Translations under genes and position numbers: made by a program
Assembly: GCA_902791035.1 (NCBI GenBank)
Contig: CADAUA010000007.1
Location: 47,302-111,301 of the forward strand
DNA: 64,000 bases
Source: an uncultured Coriobacteriaceae bacterium
Lineage (GTDB): Bacteria > Actinomycetota > Coriobacteriia > Coriobacteriales > Atopobiaceae
Reading direction: 5' to 3'
Part shown: positions 8,766 to 17,602 of the stretch, one piece after another
How positions within the stretch are numbered: position 1 is the stretch's first letter
How the letters are laid out: every line of letters starts with the position of its first letter
The notes under the pieces: model-generated
The model's input: the letters and a program-made list of their open reading frames with translations, nothing else
What the model was told of the DNA's origin: nothing
Database searches by the model: none

Positions 8766-10188
8766 GCTGAGCAGGTTCCCTACGAAGGGACCGTCGAATG
8801 TCATGGGGACGCTCGCGACCGCCGCACTTTGGGTGGTGGTCTGGCAGGTCGCGAGCGTCATCGTGGGGAACCAGATCCTTCTGGCCAGTCCGTGGGAGAC
8901 GCTCGCGAGACTGGTCGTGCTGGTGGGAGATCCCACGTTCTGGGCCACGGTGGCACAGTCGTTCTGCCGCATCGCGCTCGGCTTCTCGCTTGGGTTTGTC
9001 GCGGCGGCCGTCTTGGGTACTGTGGCGGCTAGGCACGGATGGGCTGCTAGGCTGGTGGGCCCTCTCCTGTCATTTCTCAAGAGCGTGCCCCTCGTCTGCA
9101 TCATCGTCCTCCTGCTCATCTGGGTCGGGTCCAGGAGGGTGTCTGCCATCGCGGTCTTTCTCGTGGTATTCCCAGCGGTGTACTTCAGCGTCGTGGAGGG
9201 GCTTCGCGAGGCCGATCCGGCCGTCGGCCAGATGCTCAAGGTGTTTGGCGTGGGCGGAGTACGGAGCTTCCTGGCCCACGGCTGGCCCTCGCTCGTGCCC
9301 TTCCTGGAAGCCACCTGCAGGAACGTCTGCGGCATGGCGTGGAAGGCCGGCGTGGCTGCCGAGGTGATAGGCAGTCCCAAGGGAACTATCGGGTGGAACG
9401 TCTACCAGGCGAAGCTCCTGCTCGAGACTGCGGACCTCTTTGCCTGGACGCTCGTGGTGGTGTTCGTGTCGTGGGCCTGCGAGAAGGCCTTCCTGGCATT
9501 GCTTGGGACGAGCTCGCGTTGGGCAATGCGTCTGTCTCTTGCGAGGCCGGCGAGTGGGAGGGCCGGAACCTCCTGTGAGGCGGAAGGGGCGATGCTCAAA
9601 GACATATCGATCGGTCATGGGGAGAGTCCCGTTGCCGAGGGGCTTACGGTGGAGCTGCGTGCCGGGGAGCGGGTCGTGCTCACGGATCCATCGGGTGCAG
9701 GCAAGACCACGTTGCTGCAAACACTCGAGGGGCTTCTGCCTCCCCTAGGAGGAGGGGCCAACTTGCCCAGACGCATCTCGGCGGTGTTCCAGGAGTCGCG
9801 GCTTATCGAGGGCATGTCTGCCGAGGAGAACGTTCTGCTCGTGGCGGGCGGCACTCTCGAATCGGACGGGGCCCGAAGCCTGCTTGCGGAGCTGCTGCCC
9901 CAGGAAGCGCTGGGCAGACCGGTGGCCGAGCTCTCGGGCGGCCAGCGGAGGCGGGTGGAGCTCGTACGTGCGATGGCGCGTCCATCGGGCATCGTGCTCC
10001 TCGATGAGCCATTTGCCTCCCTGGACGAGGAGAGCCATCGCCTGGCGGCAGACTTCGTGGTGCGGCACCTCGCGGGACGTACGCTCCTGGTCGCCTCCCA
10101 TCTGCCTGGGGACGCAGCCCTTCTTGGTGCGCGGGAGGCTCGGATCGGTACGGAGGGAACGAGCGTCCCTTTGGCGATGCGAGACTAG
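8755..10188 (+). CDS. ABC importer permease fused to its ATPase (NitT/TauT type)
   Basis: A single chain of about 477 residues joins an SsuC-like permease (about residues 16-270, six predicted membrane segments, coupling-loop region near 'GVRSFLAHGWPSLVPFLEA') to an SsuB-like ATPase. The ATPase shows Walker A 'DPSGAGKTTL' (about residue 310), signature 'ELSGGQRRRVEL' (about 392), Walker B 'GIVLLDEPFASLD' (about 411) and the H-loop in 'LLVASHLPGDAA'. At about 185 residues the ATPase half is short for the family. It should import the ligand of the preceding binding lipoprotein. The start is uncertain: TTG 8755 overlaps the upstream stop by 11 bp and leaves a basic N-terminus, while ATG 8803 has AAGGGA about 12 bases upstream. 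The ORF also extends up to ATG 8701. Confidence 0.88.
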   Translation: MARRLSRFPTKGPSNVMGTLATAALWVVVWQVASVIVGNQILLASPWETLARLVVLVGDPTFWATVAQSFCRIALGFSLGFVAAAVLGTVAARHGWAARLVGPLLSFLKSVPLVCIIVLLLIWVGSRRVSAIAVFLVVFPAVYFSVVEGLREADPAVGQMLKVFGVGGVRSFLAHGWPSLVPFLEATCRNVCGMAWKAGVAAEVIGSPKGTIGWNVYQAKLLLETADLFAWTLVVVFVSWACEKAFLALLGTSSRWAMRLSLARPASGRAGTSCEAEGAMLKDISIGHGESPVAEGLTVELRAGERVVLTDPSGAGKTTLLQTLEGLLPPLGGGANLPRRISAVFQESRLIEGMSAEENVLLVAGGTLESDGARSLLAELLPQEALGRPVAELSGGQRRRVELVRAMARPSGIVLLDEPFASLDEESHRLAADFVVRHLAGRTLLVASHLPGDAALLGAREARIGTEGTSVPLAMRD

Positions 10189-10442
10189 TCGTCGAAGATC
10201 GCGTTGGAGTAGGCGGTCTTGGCGCTTATCCCGGGGATGCTCCCGATCTTGCCCACCATGGCGCTGATCGTGTCCTGCGGGGCGTCCACGGCAATGCTGA
10301 TGATGGCTATGCCGCGCTGCCGGTAGGGGATGCCCATGCGGCCCACGATGTAGGGAGCGTACTCATGGAGCAGGCTGTTGAGCGTGGGGGTGGAGTCGGG
10401 GTCCTCCACTATGATGCCTACGACGGCGACTCGGCTTCTCAT
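10185..10442 (-). CDS. TM1266-type iron-only hydrogenase system regulator-like protein
   Basis: An 85-residue protein ('MRSRVAVVGIIVEDPDSTPTLNSLLHEYAPYIVGRMG' region, then 'YRQRGIAIISIAVDAPQDTISAMVGKIGSIPG') matches the small ferredoxin-like/ACT-like family annotated as iron-only hydrogenase system regulator (TM1266). Its role in [FeFe]-hydrogenase maturation is inferred in the literature from gene neighbourhoods; no hydrogenase genes are in this window. It is convergent with the ABC fusion gene, overlapping by four bases at the stop codons. ATG is preceded by GGGAGG. Confidence 0.82.
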   Translation of the reverse strand: MRSRVAVVGIIVEDPDSTPTLNSLLHEYAPYIVGRMGIPYRQRGIAIISIAVDAPQDTISAMVGKIGSIPGISAKTAYSNAIFDD

Positions 10443-10550
10443 TGGTGCCTCCCAAATGGTCGTGCTCGGCCCGGACGGGTCGTCGGAAACTAGAATAGGC
10501 CACGTAGCGGCGGTGGTGCCAAGCTGTCCGCATTAAAGGAAGGGATGCAT

Positions 10551-11177
10551 ATGCCATCGAGGGAACCAGGTATGAGGGACAAGCACGGGCTGACGGAGGA
10601 GGAGTTCCTGGAGCAGTACACGCCCAAGGCCTACCCGCACCCGTCGCTCACCGCCGACATATGCGTCTTTCGCAAGAGTGGGCCCACGGGCCTGCAGCTC
10701 CTGCTGGTGCAGCGGGGCGGGCATCCCTACCTTGGGTACTGGGCAACGCCCGGAGGCTTCGTACAGCCCGACGAGACGGCCGACCACGCCGCGGCACGTG
10801 AGCTCGAGGAGGAGACAGGTGCCTTCGGTCTGGCGCTCGAGCCCCTGGCGCTCTACAGCACGCCGGGACGGGATCCGAGAGGCTGGACCGTGTCCTACTC
10901 CTTCGTGGCGCTCGACGCCGAGGGCGTCACGGTGCGAGCCGGGGACGATGCAGCCAAGGCTGCATGGTTCGATGTGTCTGCGACCGAGTCGGAGGGGCGT
11001 CTTCGCCTGGACCTCACCTGTGGCAGGGACTCGCTCTCCACGACCTTCTCGGTCGTAAATCAGGCGGTTACGGCCATGCCCCGCGCGGCGGATGTGGTGG
11101 GTGACGGCCTGGCGTTCGACCATGCGGACATCGTCGCCGATGCCTGGCTGCGCCTTCGCCATGCCGATCTCCTATAG
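10551..11177 (+). CDS. Nudix hydrolase
   Basis: This 208-residue protein contains a complete Nudix box, 'GGFVQPDETADHAAARELEE' followed by ETGA (G-x5-E-x7-REUXEE), which binds Mg2+ and hydrolyses nucleoside diphosphates linked to another moiety. The domain resembles ADP-ribose pyrophosphatase or NrtR-like Nudix proteins, with 'LLLVQRGGHPYLGYWATPGGF'. The C-terminal 70 residues show no convincing winged helix, so an enzyme is favoured over a regulator. Substrate is not determined. ATG 10551 has GGAAGGG at a good distance; ATG 10545 is too close to it. An AT-rich -10-like TAGAAT lies at 10491-10496. Confidence 0.88.
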   Translation: MPSREPGMRDKHGLTEEEFLEQYTPKAYPHPSLTADICVFRKSGPTGLQLLLVQRGGHPYLGYWATPGGFVQPDETADHAAARELEEETGAFGLALEPLALYSTPGRDPRGWTVSYSFVALDAEGVTVRAGDDAAKAAWFDVSATESEGRLRLDLTCGRDSLSTTFSVVNQAVTAMPRAADVVGDGLAFDHADIVADAWLRLRHADLL

Positions 11178-11278
11178 AGCGGTTTCGTCCCGCAACGCTT
11201 GGTGCTGAGTGCTTTGTCTGCGCATCACATAGAATAGGAACCTGTCAGCTTTCGCTCGGATTCAGATGGGCTCGCCAA

Positions 11279-12700
11279 ATGGTCTTCTCAAGCCTGGTTT
11301 TTCTCCTGGCATTCCTGCCGCTCAACCTGTTTGTGTACTCGCTCGTGCCCAAGGAGTGGCGCAACCAGGTGCTCCTGGCCTTTTCCCTGGTGTTCTACGC
11401 CTGGGGCGGCGTGGAGTTCCTGCTGGTGCTCTTGGCCGACTGCCTGGTCAGCTGGTTCTTTGCCCTTCTCATCCAAGGCCAGGAGGACGCAGCGCGTCGG
11501 CGTGCCCTGCTCGTATGCTCCTTGGTTCTTATGCTCGGGCTGCTCGGGGTCTTCAAGTACACGGGCTTCTTCCTCGGAAACATCAAGGCGGTCCTTGGCG
11601 TGCCAGAGGTGGTGCCCAGCTTCGTTCTGCCCATCGGCATCTCGTTCTACACGTTCCAGCTCGTCTCTTATGTGGTGGACGTCTACCGTCGGGATGTCCC
11701 GGCACAGCCCAAGTTCTGGAAGCTCCTGCTCTACGCGAGCCTCTTCCACCAGTGCATAGCGGGCCCGATCGTGCGCTACGAGACCGTTGCGAACGAGATC
11801 GACAGGCGCAAGTTCACACCGGCGGGCATGTTTGCCGGCATCAGGCGATTCTCGGTGGGACTGGCAAAGAAGGCCGTGCTTGCCAACGCCTGTGCCTCCG
11901 TGGCGGACGGGCTCCTTCCCTCAGGGGCGGATGCCCTCATGGCCCAGCCAGGTGCGAGCATTTGGCTGGGAATGGCCTGCTACATGCTCCAGATCTATCT
12001 CGACTTCTCGGCATACTCGGACATGGCCATTGGTCTGGGTCGGATGGTGGGGTTCCATTACCTCGAGAACTTCAACTACCCCTACTTGGCCACCTCGGTG
12101 CAGGACTTCTGGCGTCGCTGGCACATCTCCCTTTCGACCTTCTTCCGCGATTACGTGTACATTCCGCTGGGTGGTAGCCGCTGCTCGCGGGGTCGCTACG
12201 TCTTCAACCTCTTCGTCGTGTGGTCTCTTACGGGCTTCTGGCATGGTGCGAGCTGGAACTTCATTCTCTGGGGCCTCTACTTCTTCGTGTTCCTGTTGCT
12301 GGAGCGCTTCGTGATCCGGGGCCGCATGCCCAAGTGGCTCGGGCACGTCTATGCACTCGTGGTCGTCTACTTCGGGTGGGTGCTCTTCCGCTTTACCGAC
12401 TCCTCCGAGCTCTTGGCCGCCCTGGCGACGATGCTTGGCATGGGCAAGTCGGGAATGCTCGGGATGCAGGCGCAGACCGCCCTCGTGAGCAATGTCTTCC
12501 TCATCGCCCTCAGCGTGGTTGCCTGCACCGACCTTGGAAAGCGCCTTCGTGGATGGGCCTTTGGGGCTGCGGCGGACAGCAACGCGATGCTGCGGCTGGT
12601 GGAGGTCGTGGAGGTGGCGCTGCCCGTGCTCCTCGTGCTCGTGTCCATCGTCGCCTTGGTGGGCAACTCGTACAACCCGTTCCTGTACTTCCGGTTCTGA
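11279..12700 (+). CDS. MBOAT family membrane O-acyltransferase (AlgI/DltB-like)
   Basis: A 473-residue polytopic protein with the AlgI-type start 'MVFSSLVFLLAFLPLNLFVYSLVP'. It carries the MBOAT signatures 'WRRWHISLSTFFRDYVYIPLG' (about residue 275) and the probable catalytic His322 in 'TGFWHGASWNF'. These proteins pass acyl groups, usually acetyl, across the membrane to a partner that esterifies cell-surface polysaccharide or other polymer. The next gene, 12 bp downstream, encodes a DHHW/AlgX-like protein, the expected partner. ATG 11279 is preceded only by a weak ribosome site. A -10-like TAGAAT lies at 11230-11235. Confidence 0.94.
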   Translation: MVFSSLVFLLAFLPLNLFVYSLVPKEWRNQVLLAFSLVFYAWGGVEFLLVLLADCLVSWFFALLIQGQEDAARRRALLVCSLVLMLGLLGVFKYTGFFLGNIKAVLGVPEVVPSFVLPIGISFYTFQLVSYVVDVYRRDVPAQPKFWKLLLYASLFHQCIAGPIVRYETVANEIDRRKFTPAGMFAGIRRFSVGLAKKAVLANACASVADGLLPSGADALMAQPGASIWLGMACYMLQIYLDFSAYSDMAIGLGRMVGFHYLENFNYPYLATSVQDFWRRWHISLSTFFRDYVYIPLGGSRCSRGRYVFNLFVVWSLTGFWHGASWNFILWGLYFFVFLLLERFVIRGRMPKWLGHVYALVVVYFGWVLFRFTDSSELLAALATMLGMGKSGMLGMQAQTALVSNVFLIALSVVACTDLGKRLRGWAFGAAADSNAMLRLVEVVEVALPVLLVLVSIVALVGNSYNPFLYFRF

Positions 12701-12712
12701 TAGGGGTAGCGC

Positions 12713-14272
12713 ATGGCTACGTTTGACAAGGACACCAATCAGGCGCGCCGCAGGCCGACCCAGCGTGGAGGCATGCCGCGCTCTGGGGCGGCATCGGGAG
12801 CTGGCCGAGGCGCCGCTCGGCCCGATAGGTCCTCTGTGCACGAGAGCAGGACGGGTGGGTTCTCTGCCGCGAAGCCAGCAGGGGAGCCTCGTCGCCCCCA
12901 TGTGGGGGCAGCTCCTGCGGCCCTGCCGGGTGACCTGCCGCATCAAGCCACCGCTCTCAATCGCGATGCGGCCCGCAGCATGGTCCACACCTGGCATGCG
13001 AGCGACCATGCCTTCCGGGCCCTGCTTGCCGTGGGCTTCGTGGTGGGGTGCCTTTGGTTCCTGCGGCCCACTACCTCCGAGCTAGAGAAGCGAACCCTCA
13101 CGACCTTCCCGGAGTTCTCGTGGGCGAGCCTCGCGGACGGATCGTTTACGAGCCAGGTGGGACTCTGGTACTCGGACACATTTCCCTTCCGTGACCAGCT
13201 GATGGCGGCAAACCGCGTGCTCAAGGCGGGCTATGGCATCCAGACCTCCACGCAGATGGTGGGCGAGCAGGTACAGGCTGACGACATCCCGGAGGAGGGA
13301 TCCGAGCCCGAGGAGCCCACGGCCCGTGAGGTGGCCACCCTCCCTGACAACTACACCGCGGACGACATCCAAGCCGACATCCAGGGTCAGGTCATGCAGG
13401 GCCTGTATGTGAAGGACGGGGCTGCCTACAGTGCCTATGGCTTCAGCCAGGACAATGCGGAGGCGTATGCGGCCGCCATCAACGGTGCCCAGGAGAAGCT
13501 CGGGGATGACCACGAGGTGTTCTCGATCCTCATCCCCAACAACTCCGGTGCCCTTCTCTCCGACGATGAGCTCGCGGCTATGGGTGGCTCCGACCAAGGC
13601 CAGGCCATCAGCTACATCTATAGCCTCATGGATCCCAGGGTCAAGGCCGTCGCCACCTACGATACGCTGCGCGAGCACAACGACGAGTACATCTACTTCC
13701 GCACCGACCACCACTGGACCGCGCTGGGTGCCTACTACGTGTATCGCAACTGGTGCGATTCCAAGGGCGTGACGCCCCACGAGCTCGACCAGTTCGAGGA
13801 GCTCGACCTTCCGGGCTTCCTCGGGAGCTTCTACAGCGAGCTCCAGCTCGACAGCATGAAGGCCAATCCGGATACGGTGGAGGCCTATATCCCCATGGGC
13901 ACCAACGACATGGTGTTCACCGACACGGATGGCAAGGACTGGGACTGGCACGTGATCCAGGACATCAGGGACTGGGCCAGCTCGTCCTACTACCTGACCT
14001 TCATTGGCGGTGACCGGCCTTGGTCGCACATCCACAACCCGCAGATGGACGACGGATCGTCGTGCGTGGTCGTCAAGGAGTCGTACGGCAACTGCTTCGT
14101 GCCCTGGCTGGTGGACCATTACGAGGACGTGTATGTGATTGACTTCCGCTATGCGACGGTCGATGTCGTGGACTACATGCAGGAGAACGACATTCAGGAC
14201 CTCATCGTGATCAACAACATCACGATCGCGACGGGCGGCAGCGTACCGGCTAAGATTGCATCCATCCTGTAG
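12713..14272 (+). CDS. DHHW-family (AlgJ/AlgX-like) extracytoplasmic O-acetylation protein
   Basis: This 519-residue protein has a long basic, Pro/Gly-rich cytoplasmic tail (about 95 residues), one membrane helix ('AFRALLAVGFVVGCLWFL', about 101-119) and a large external domain. The external domain carries the eponymous 'RTDHHWTALGAYYVY' (about residue 325) and a later 'KESYGNCFVPWL' with the Ser expected in the SGNH-like core. With the MBOAT protein just upstream it is inferred to acetylate an exported polysaccharide. An acidic, low-complexity linker lies near 180-205 ('DDIPEEGSEPEEPT'). The translated tail before the helix is unusually long for the family, but no better start was found. Confidence 0.88.
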   Translation: MATFDKDTNQARRRPTQRGGMPRSGAASGAGRGAARPDRSSVHESRTGGFSAAKPAGEPRRPHVGAAPAALPGDLPHQATALNRDAARSMVHTWHASDHAFRALLAVGFVVGCLWFLRPTTSELEKRTLTTFPEFSWASLADGSFTSQVGLWYSDTFPFRDQLMAANRVLKAGYGIQTSTQMVGEQVQADDIPEEGSEPEEPTAREVATLPDNYTADDIQADIQGQVMQGLYVKDGAAYSAYGFSQDNAEAYAAAINGAQEKLGDDHEVFSILIPNNSGALLSDDELAAMGGSDQGQAISYIYSLMDPRVKAVATYDTLREHNDEYIYFRTDHHWTALGAYYVYRNWCDSKGVTPHELDQFEELDLPGFLGSFYSELQLDSMKANPDTVEAYIPMGTNDMVFTDTDGKDWDWHVIQDIRDWASSSYYLTFIGGDRPWSHIHNPQMDDGSSCVVVKESYGNCFVPWLVDHYEDVYVIDFRYATVDVVDYMQENDIQDLIVINNITIATGGSVPAKIASIL

Positions 14273-14300
14273 GCCAGGGCAGGAGTATGAGGAGGTACCC

Positions 14301-16226
14301 ATGAGGGACGGCTTCGTTAAGGTGGCGGCGGCCTCGCCGCAGGTCCGCGTGGCGGACGTTGGCGCCAATGTGGACGCATGCGAGGCCTGTGTGCGCGATG
14401 CCGCGGACAAGGGCGCGCGGGTGGTGGTGCTCCCCGAGCTTGCGGTGACGGGTTATACCTGCGAGGACCTCTTCTGGCAGTCTGCGCTGCTCGACGCAGC
14501 CGAGAGGGGCGTGGCCACACTGGCGGAGCGTCTCGGGGAGCTCGACGCGCTTGTGCTCGTAGGTGCGCCGGTGCGCGCCAACGGCAAGCTCTACAACTGC
14601 GCCGTCGCCCTCGCCGGGGGAGAGGTGCTTGCCATCATCCCCAAGCGCCACATCCCCAACTACAACGAGTTTTACGAGGCACGGCACTTCGCTCCGGGTC
14701 CCGAGGACGTGACCTTCATGGACTTTGCCGGCCAGTACGACGTGCCCTTTGGCATGCGGCAGCTGCTGCGTTGCGAGGACATGCCCGAGCTCGTGGTGGC
14801 GGCGGAGGTCTGCGAGGACCTCTGGGTGCCCAACCCGCCCTCCATCGCCCATGCCCAGGCGGGGGCCACGCTGGTGTGCAACCTCTCGGCCTCCAACGCC
14901 ATCGTGGGCAAGGCCGCCTACCGGCGCGACCTCGTGCGTGGCCAGAGCGCCCGCCTGGTGTGCGCCTACGTCTACTGCAGCGCCGGTTGGGGCGAGTCCA
15001 CGCAGGACCTCGTCTTCTCCGCGCACGACATGGTGGCCGAGAACGGGAGCCTCCTGGCGGAGGGCAGGCCCTTTGGCGAGGCGTGTGCCATGAGCGAGGT
15101 GGACGTGAGGATGCTCCAGTCGGAGCGTCTGCGCCTCTCCACGTACGAGACCGCCCCTGCTCCCGAGTCCGCGGGCTATGCCGTCACGACCTTCCACCTG
15201 GCCCCGCAGGACACCGAGCTCACGCGCTACGTGGACCCGCACCCCTTCGTGCCCTCCGACCCCGCCCAGCGCGCGGCCCGTTGCGAGGACGTCTTCAACA
15301 TCCAGGCCTATGGTCTCGCCAAGCGCCTCTCCCACATCCATGCCAAGGGTGCCGTGGTTGGCGTCTCGGGCGGGCTCGACTCCACGCTGGCCCTTCTCGT
15401 CATGGCACGTGCCTTCGACATCGTGGGCATCCCGCGCTCGGGCATCACGGCCGTTACCATGCCGGGCTTCGGAACCACCGACCGCACGCACGACAACGCC
15501 CGCCTGCTCTCCGAGGCCCTGGGCGCGACGCTCGTGGAGATCCCCATTGCCGCGGCGGTCCGGCAGCACTTCGCGGACATCGGCCACGACGAGTCCGTGC
15601 ATGACGTGACCTACGAGAACTGCCAGGCGCGCGAGCGCACGCAGATCCTGATGGATGTGGCAAACCAACAGGGCGGCATCGTGGTGGGCACGGGCGACCT
15701 CTCCGAACTGGCCCTGGGCTGGTGCACCTACAACGCGGATCACATGTCCATGTACGGCGTGAACGCGGGCGTGCCCAAGACCCTGGTCCGCCATCTGGTG
15801 TGCTACGTGGCCGATACCTGTGGGAACGACAAGCTCTCCGCCGTGCTTCTTGATGTGCTGGACACCCCGGTCTCGCCGGAGCTACTGCCCGCCACGGGCG
15901 ACGGCAAGATCTCCCAGAAGACCGAGGACCTGGTGGGTCCCTACGAGCTGCACGACTTCTTCCTCTACCAGGTGCTGCGCCGCGGGTTCGCGCCGCGCAA
16001 GGTCTACCGGCTTGCATGCTACGCGTTGGGCGACAAGTACGACGAAGAGACGATCCTCCGCTGGCTCCGCACCTTCTACCGGCGGTTCTTCTCGCAGCAG
16101 TTCAAGCGTTCCTGCCTGCCCGACGGCCCCAAGGTGGGTTCGGCTGCCGTGAGCCCGCGTGGCGACCTCCGCATGCCGTCTGACGCCTGCGTTGCGCTCT
16201 GGTCGGCCGAGCTGGAGGACCTGTAA
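14301..16226 (+). CDS. nadE: glutamine-dependent NAD+ synthetase
   Basis: The 641-residue enzyme converts deamido-NAD+ to NAD+ with glutamine as the nitrogen donor. The N-terminal nitrilase-type glutaminase has the Glu-Lys-Cys triad in 'LPELAVTGYTCED', 'IPKRHIPNYNEFYEARHF' and 'AEVCEDLWVP'. The C-terminal synthetase has the P-loop 'GVSGGLDSTLALLV', 'GTGDLSELALGW' and 'TPVSPELLP'. Length is normal for the two-domain form. ATG 14301 has GGAGG at 14291-14295 and is preferred to an upstream in-frame ATG at 14256. It starts 28 bp after the DHHW gene, so co-transcription is possible. A strong terminator follows. Confidence 0.97.
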   Translation: MRDGFVKVAAASPQVRVADVGANVDACEACVRDAADKGARVVVLPELAVTGYTCEDLFWQSALLDAAERGVATLAERLGELDALVLVGAPVRANGKLYNCAVALAGGEVLAIIPKRHIPNYNEFYEARHFAPGPEDVTFMDFAGQYDVPFGMRQLLRCEDMPELVVAAEVCEDLWVPNPPSIAHAQAGATLVCNLSASNAIVGKAAYRRDLVRGQSARLVCAYVYCSAGWGESTQDLVFSAHDMVAENGSLLAEGRPFGEACAMSEVDVRMLQSERLRLSTYETAPAPESAGYAVTTFHLAPQDTELTRYVDPHPFVPSDPAQRAARCEDVFNIQAYGLAKRLSHIHAKGAVVGVSGGLDSTLALLVMARAFDIVGIPRSGITAVTMPGFGTTDRTHDNARLLSEALGATLVEIPIAAAVRQHFADIGHDESVHDVTYENCQARERTQILMDVANQQGGIVVGTGDLSELALGWCTYNADHMSMYGVNAGVPKTLVRHLVCYVADTCGNDKLSAVLLDVLDTPVSPELLPATGDGKISQKTEDLVGPYELHDFFLYQVLRRGFAPRKVYRLACYALGDKYDEETILRWLRTFYRRFFSQQFKRSCLPDGPKVGSAAVSPRGDLRMPSDACVALWSAELEDL

Positions 16227-16256
16227 CCACCAGCGATGCCCTGCCAAGAGCGTCAG

Positions 16257-16286
16257 GCCAAGGGCACGGCGTGCCCTTGGCTTTTG
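16257..16286 (+). terminator. intrinsic terminator between nadE and the convergent M20 gene
   Basis: Arms GCCAAGGGCAC (16257-16267) and GTGCCCTTGGC (16271-16281) form an 11-base perfect stem with a three-base loop, followed by TTTT. It lies between convergent genes. Confidence 0.88.
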
Positions 16287-16306
16287 GCGCGGGGCATCTG
16301 GCACGG

Positions 16307-17419
16307 CTACGCCAGCATGGCCAGACGCTCGTACACATCCACGCCCTTGAGGAGGACCTTCTCGTCGAAGTCGAAGTGGTCTGAGTGCAGGGGCGCGGGG
16401 GTGCCCGTGCCCAGCAAAAGGAAGACGCCCGGCAGGTACTGCTGGTACCAGGCGAAGTCCTCGGAGATCATGAGGGGCTCCTCGAGCTCGGTCAGCTCCG
16501 GGAGCACGCTCGCCGCCAGCGCATAGAGCGCGACATCGTTGCTCACGGGCGGAAAGCCGTACGAGTACTCCACCTCTGCTGTGCAGCCTTGCGCAGCCGC
16601 GTCGCGCTCGGCCAACTGGTGGATCTCCCGTTGCAGGCGGTCGCGCGCAGCCACCGAGTAGGTGCGGAGCGACCCGTTGACCTGCGCCAGGTCCGCCACC
16701 TGGTTTATCACGCGCCCGGCTCGCATGAGGCCAAAGCGCATGAGGGAGCGCTCCTCGGGTGGCTGGTCAGCCATGAGGCCATAGACGTCGATGAGGAAGT
16801 GCGCGGCGGCCTCCATGGCGTCCGCGCCCTCCTGGTAGCGGCCGATGTGGCTCGCCCTGCCGCGGAAGGTCACGTATGTCTCGTTCGATGCGGCGAGCAG
16901 GGGGCCGGGTCTGCTGGAAAGGGCACCCTCAGGCAGGCTGGGCCAGAGGTGGAAGCCAAAGATGCGGTCGACCCCGTACCGTACGAAGACCCCGCTCTCG
17001 CACACGTCGTGTGCACCGCCGGTGGTCTCCTCGGCCGGCTGGAAGACCAGAAGGACGCTGCGGGGCAGCTCATCGGCATGGTCCTGCAGCCAGCCGGCGA
17101 GTCCCAGCACCATGGCCATATGGCCGTCGTGGCCGCAGGCGTGCATGCAGCCCTGGTGGGTGCTGGCGAAGTCTCGCTCTGTGGCCTCGATCACGGGCAG
17201 GGCGTCCATGTCGGTCCGGAAGGCGGTGGCGTGCTCGGTTCCTCGGTCCAGCCAGGCGCACAGGGTGGAGCGGCAGGGCGAGAAGAGCTCGAAGGCTGGC
17301 AGCCCCTCCATCACGCCGCGGACGTAGGCCAGCGTCTGGGGCAGGTCGAAGTCCAGCTCAGGGATGCGGTGCAGGTCGCGGCGGTAGCGCGTGAGGAGCT
17401 CGAGCGTGGGTGCGGGCAT
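16307..17419 (-). CDS. M20D amidohydrolase, probable N-acetyl-LL-diaminopimelate deacetylase
   Basis: This 370-residue zinc peptidase-family amidohydrolase shows 'RTDMDALPV', 'MHACGHDGHMAM' (metal-binding His/Cys) and 'FQPAEETTGGA' (catalytic Glu pair). M20D members remove acyl groups from amino acids (hippurate, N-acetyl-diaminopimelate, IAA conjugates). It is divergent from lysA and next to dapH, which makes N-acetyl tetrahydrodipicolinate, so N-acetyl-LL-diaminopimelate deacetylation is the favoured job. That assignment is from context and cannot be told from generic amidohydrolase by motif. ATG is preceded by GGGAGG. Confidence 0.88.
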   Translation of the reverse strand: MPAPTLELLTRYRRDLHRIPELDFDLPQTLAYVRGVMEGLPAFELFSPCRSTLCAWLDRGTEHATAFRTDMDALPVIEATERDFASTHQGCMHACGHDGHMAMVLGLAGWLQDHADELPRSVLLVFQPAEETTGGAHDVCESGVFVRYGVDRIFGFHLWPSLPEGALSSRPGPLLAASNETYVTFRGRASHIGRYQEGADAMEAAAHFLIDVYGLMADQPPEERSLMRFGLMRAGRVINQVADLAQVNGSLRTYSVAARDRLQREIHQLAERDAAAQGCTAEVEYSYGFPPVSNDVALYALAASVLPELTELEEPLMISEDFAWYQQYLPGVFLLLGTGTPAPLHSDHFDFDEKVLLKGVDVYERLAMLA

Positions 17420-17602
17420 GGGGCCTCCCGTGGTGGTTGCCGGGGCAGTGGGGCTTGTTGCCCGTTACTCTACCGCCGCGTCGTGGCCATTCTGTTACGC
17501 AGGCCCCGCAACCCAAGCGGGCCATAACGCGCACATGCTAACGTAGGCCCACCGCGACGGGCGCCTGCCCGCAGAGGGACACTCAGCAACACAAGGAGAG
17601 TC

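Noticed and set aside
17420..17602. Lysine riboswitch upstream of lysA
   Set aside because: The 183-bp gap is divergent, and I could not recognise the conserved core of the L-box.
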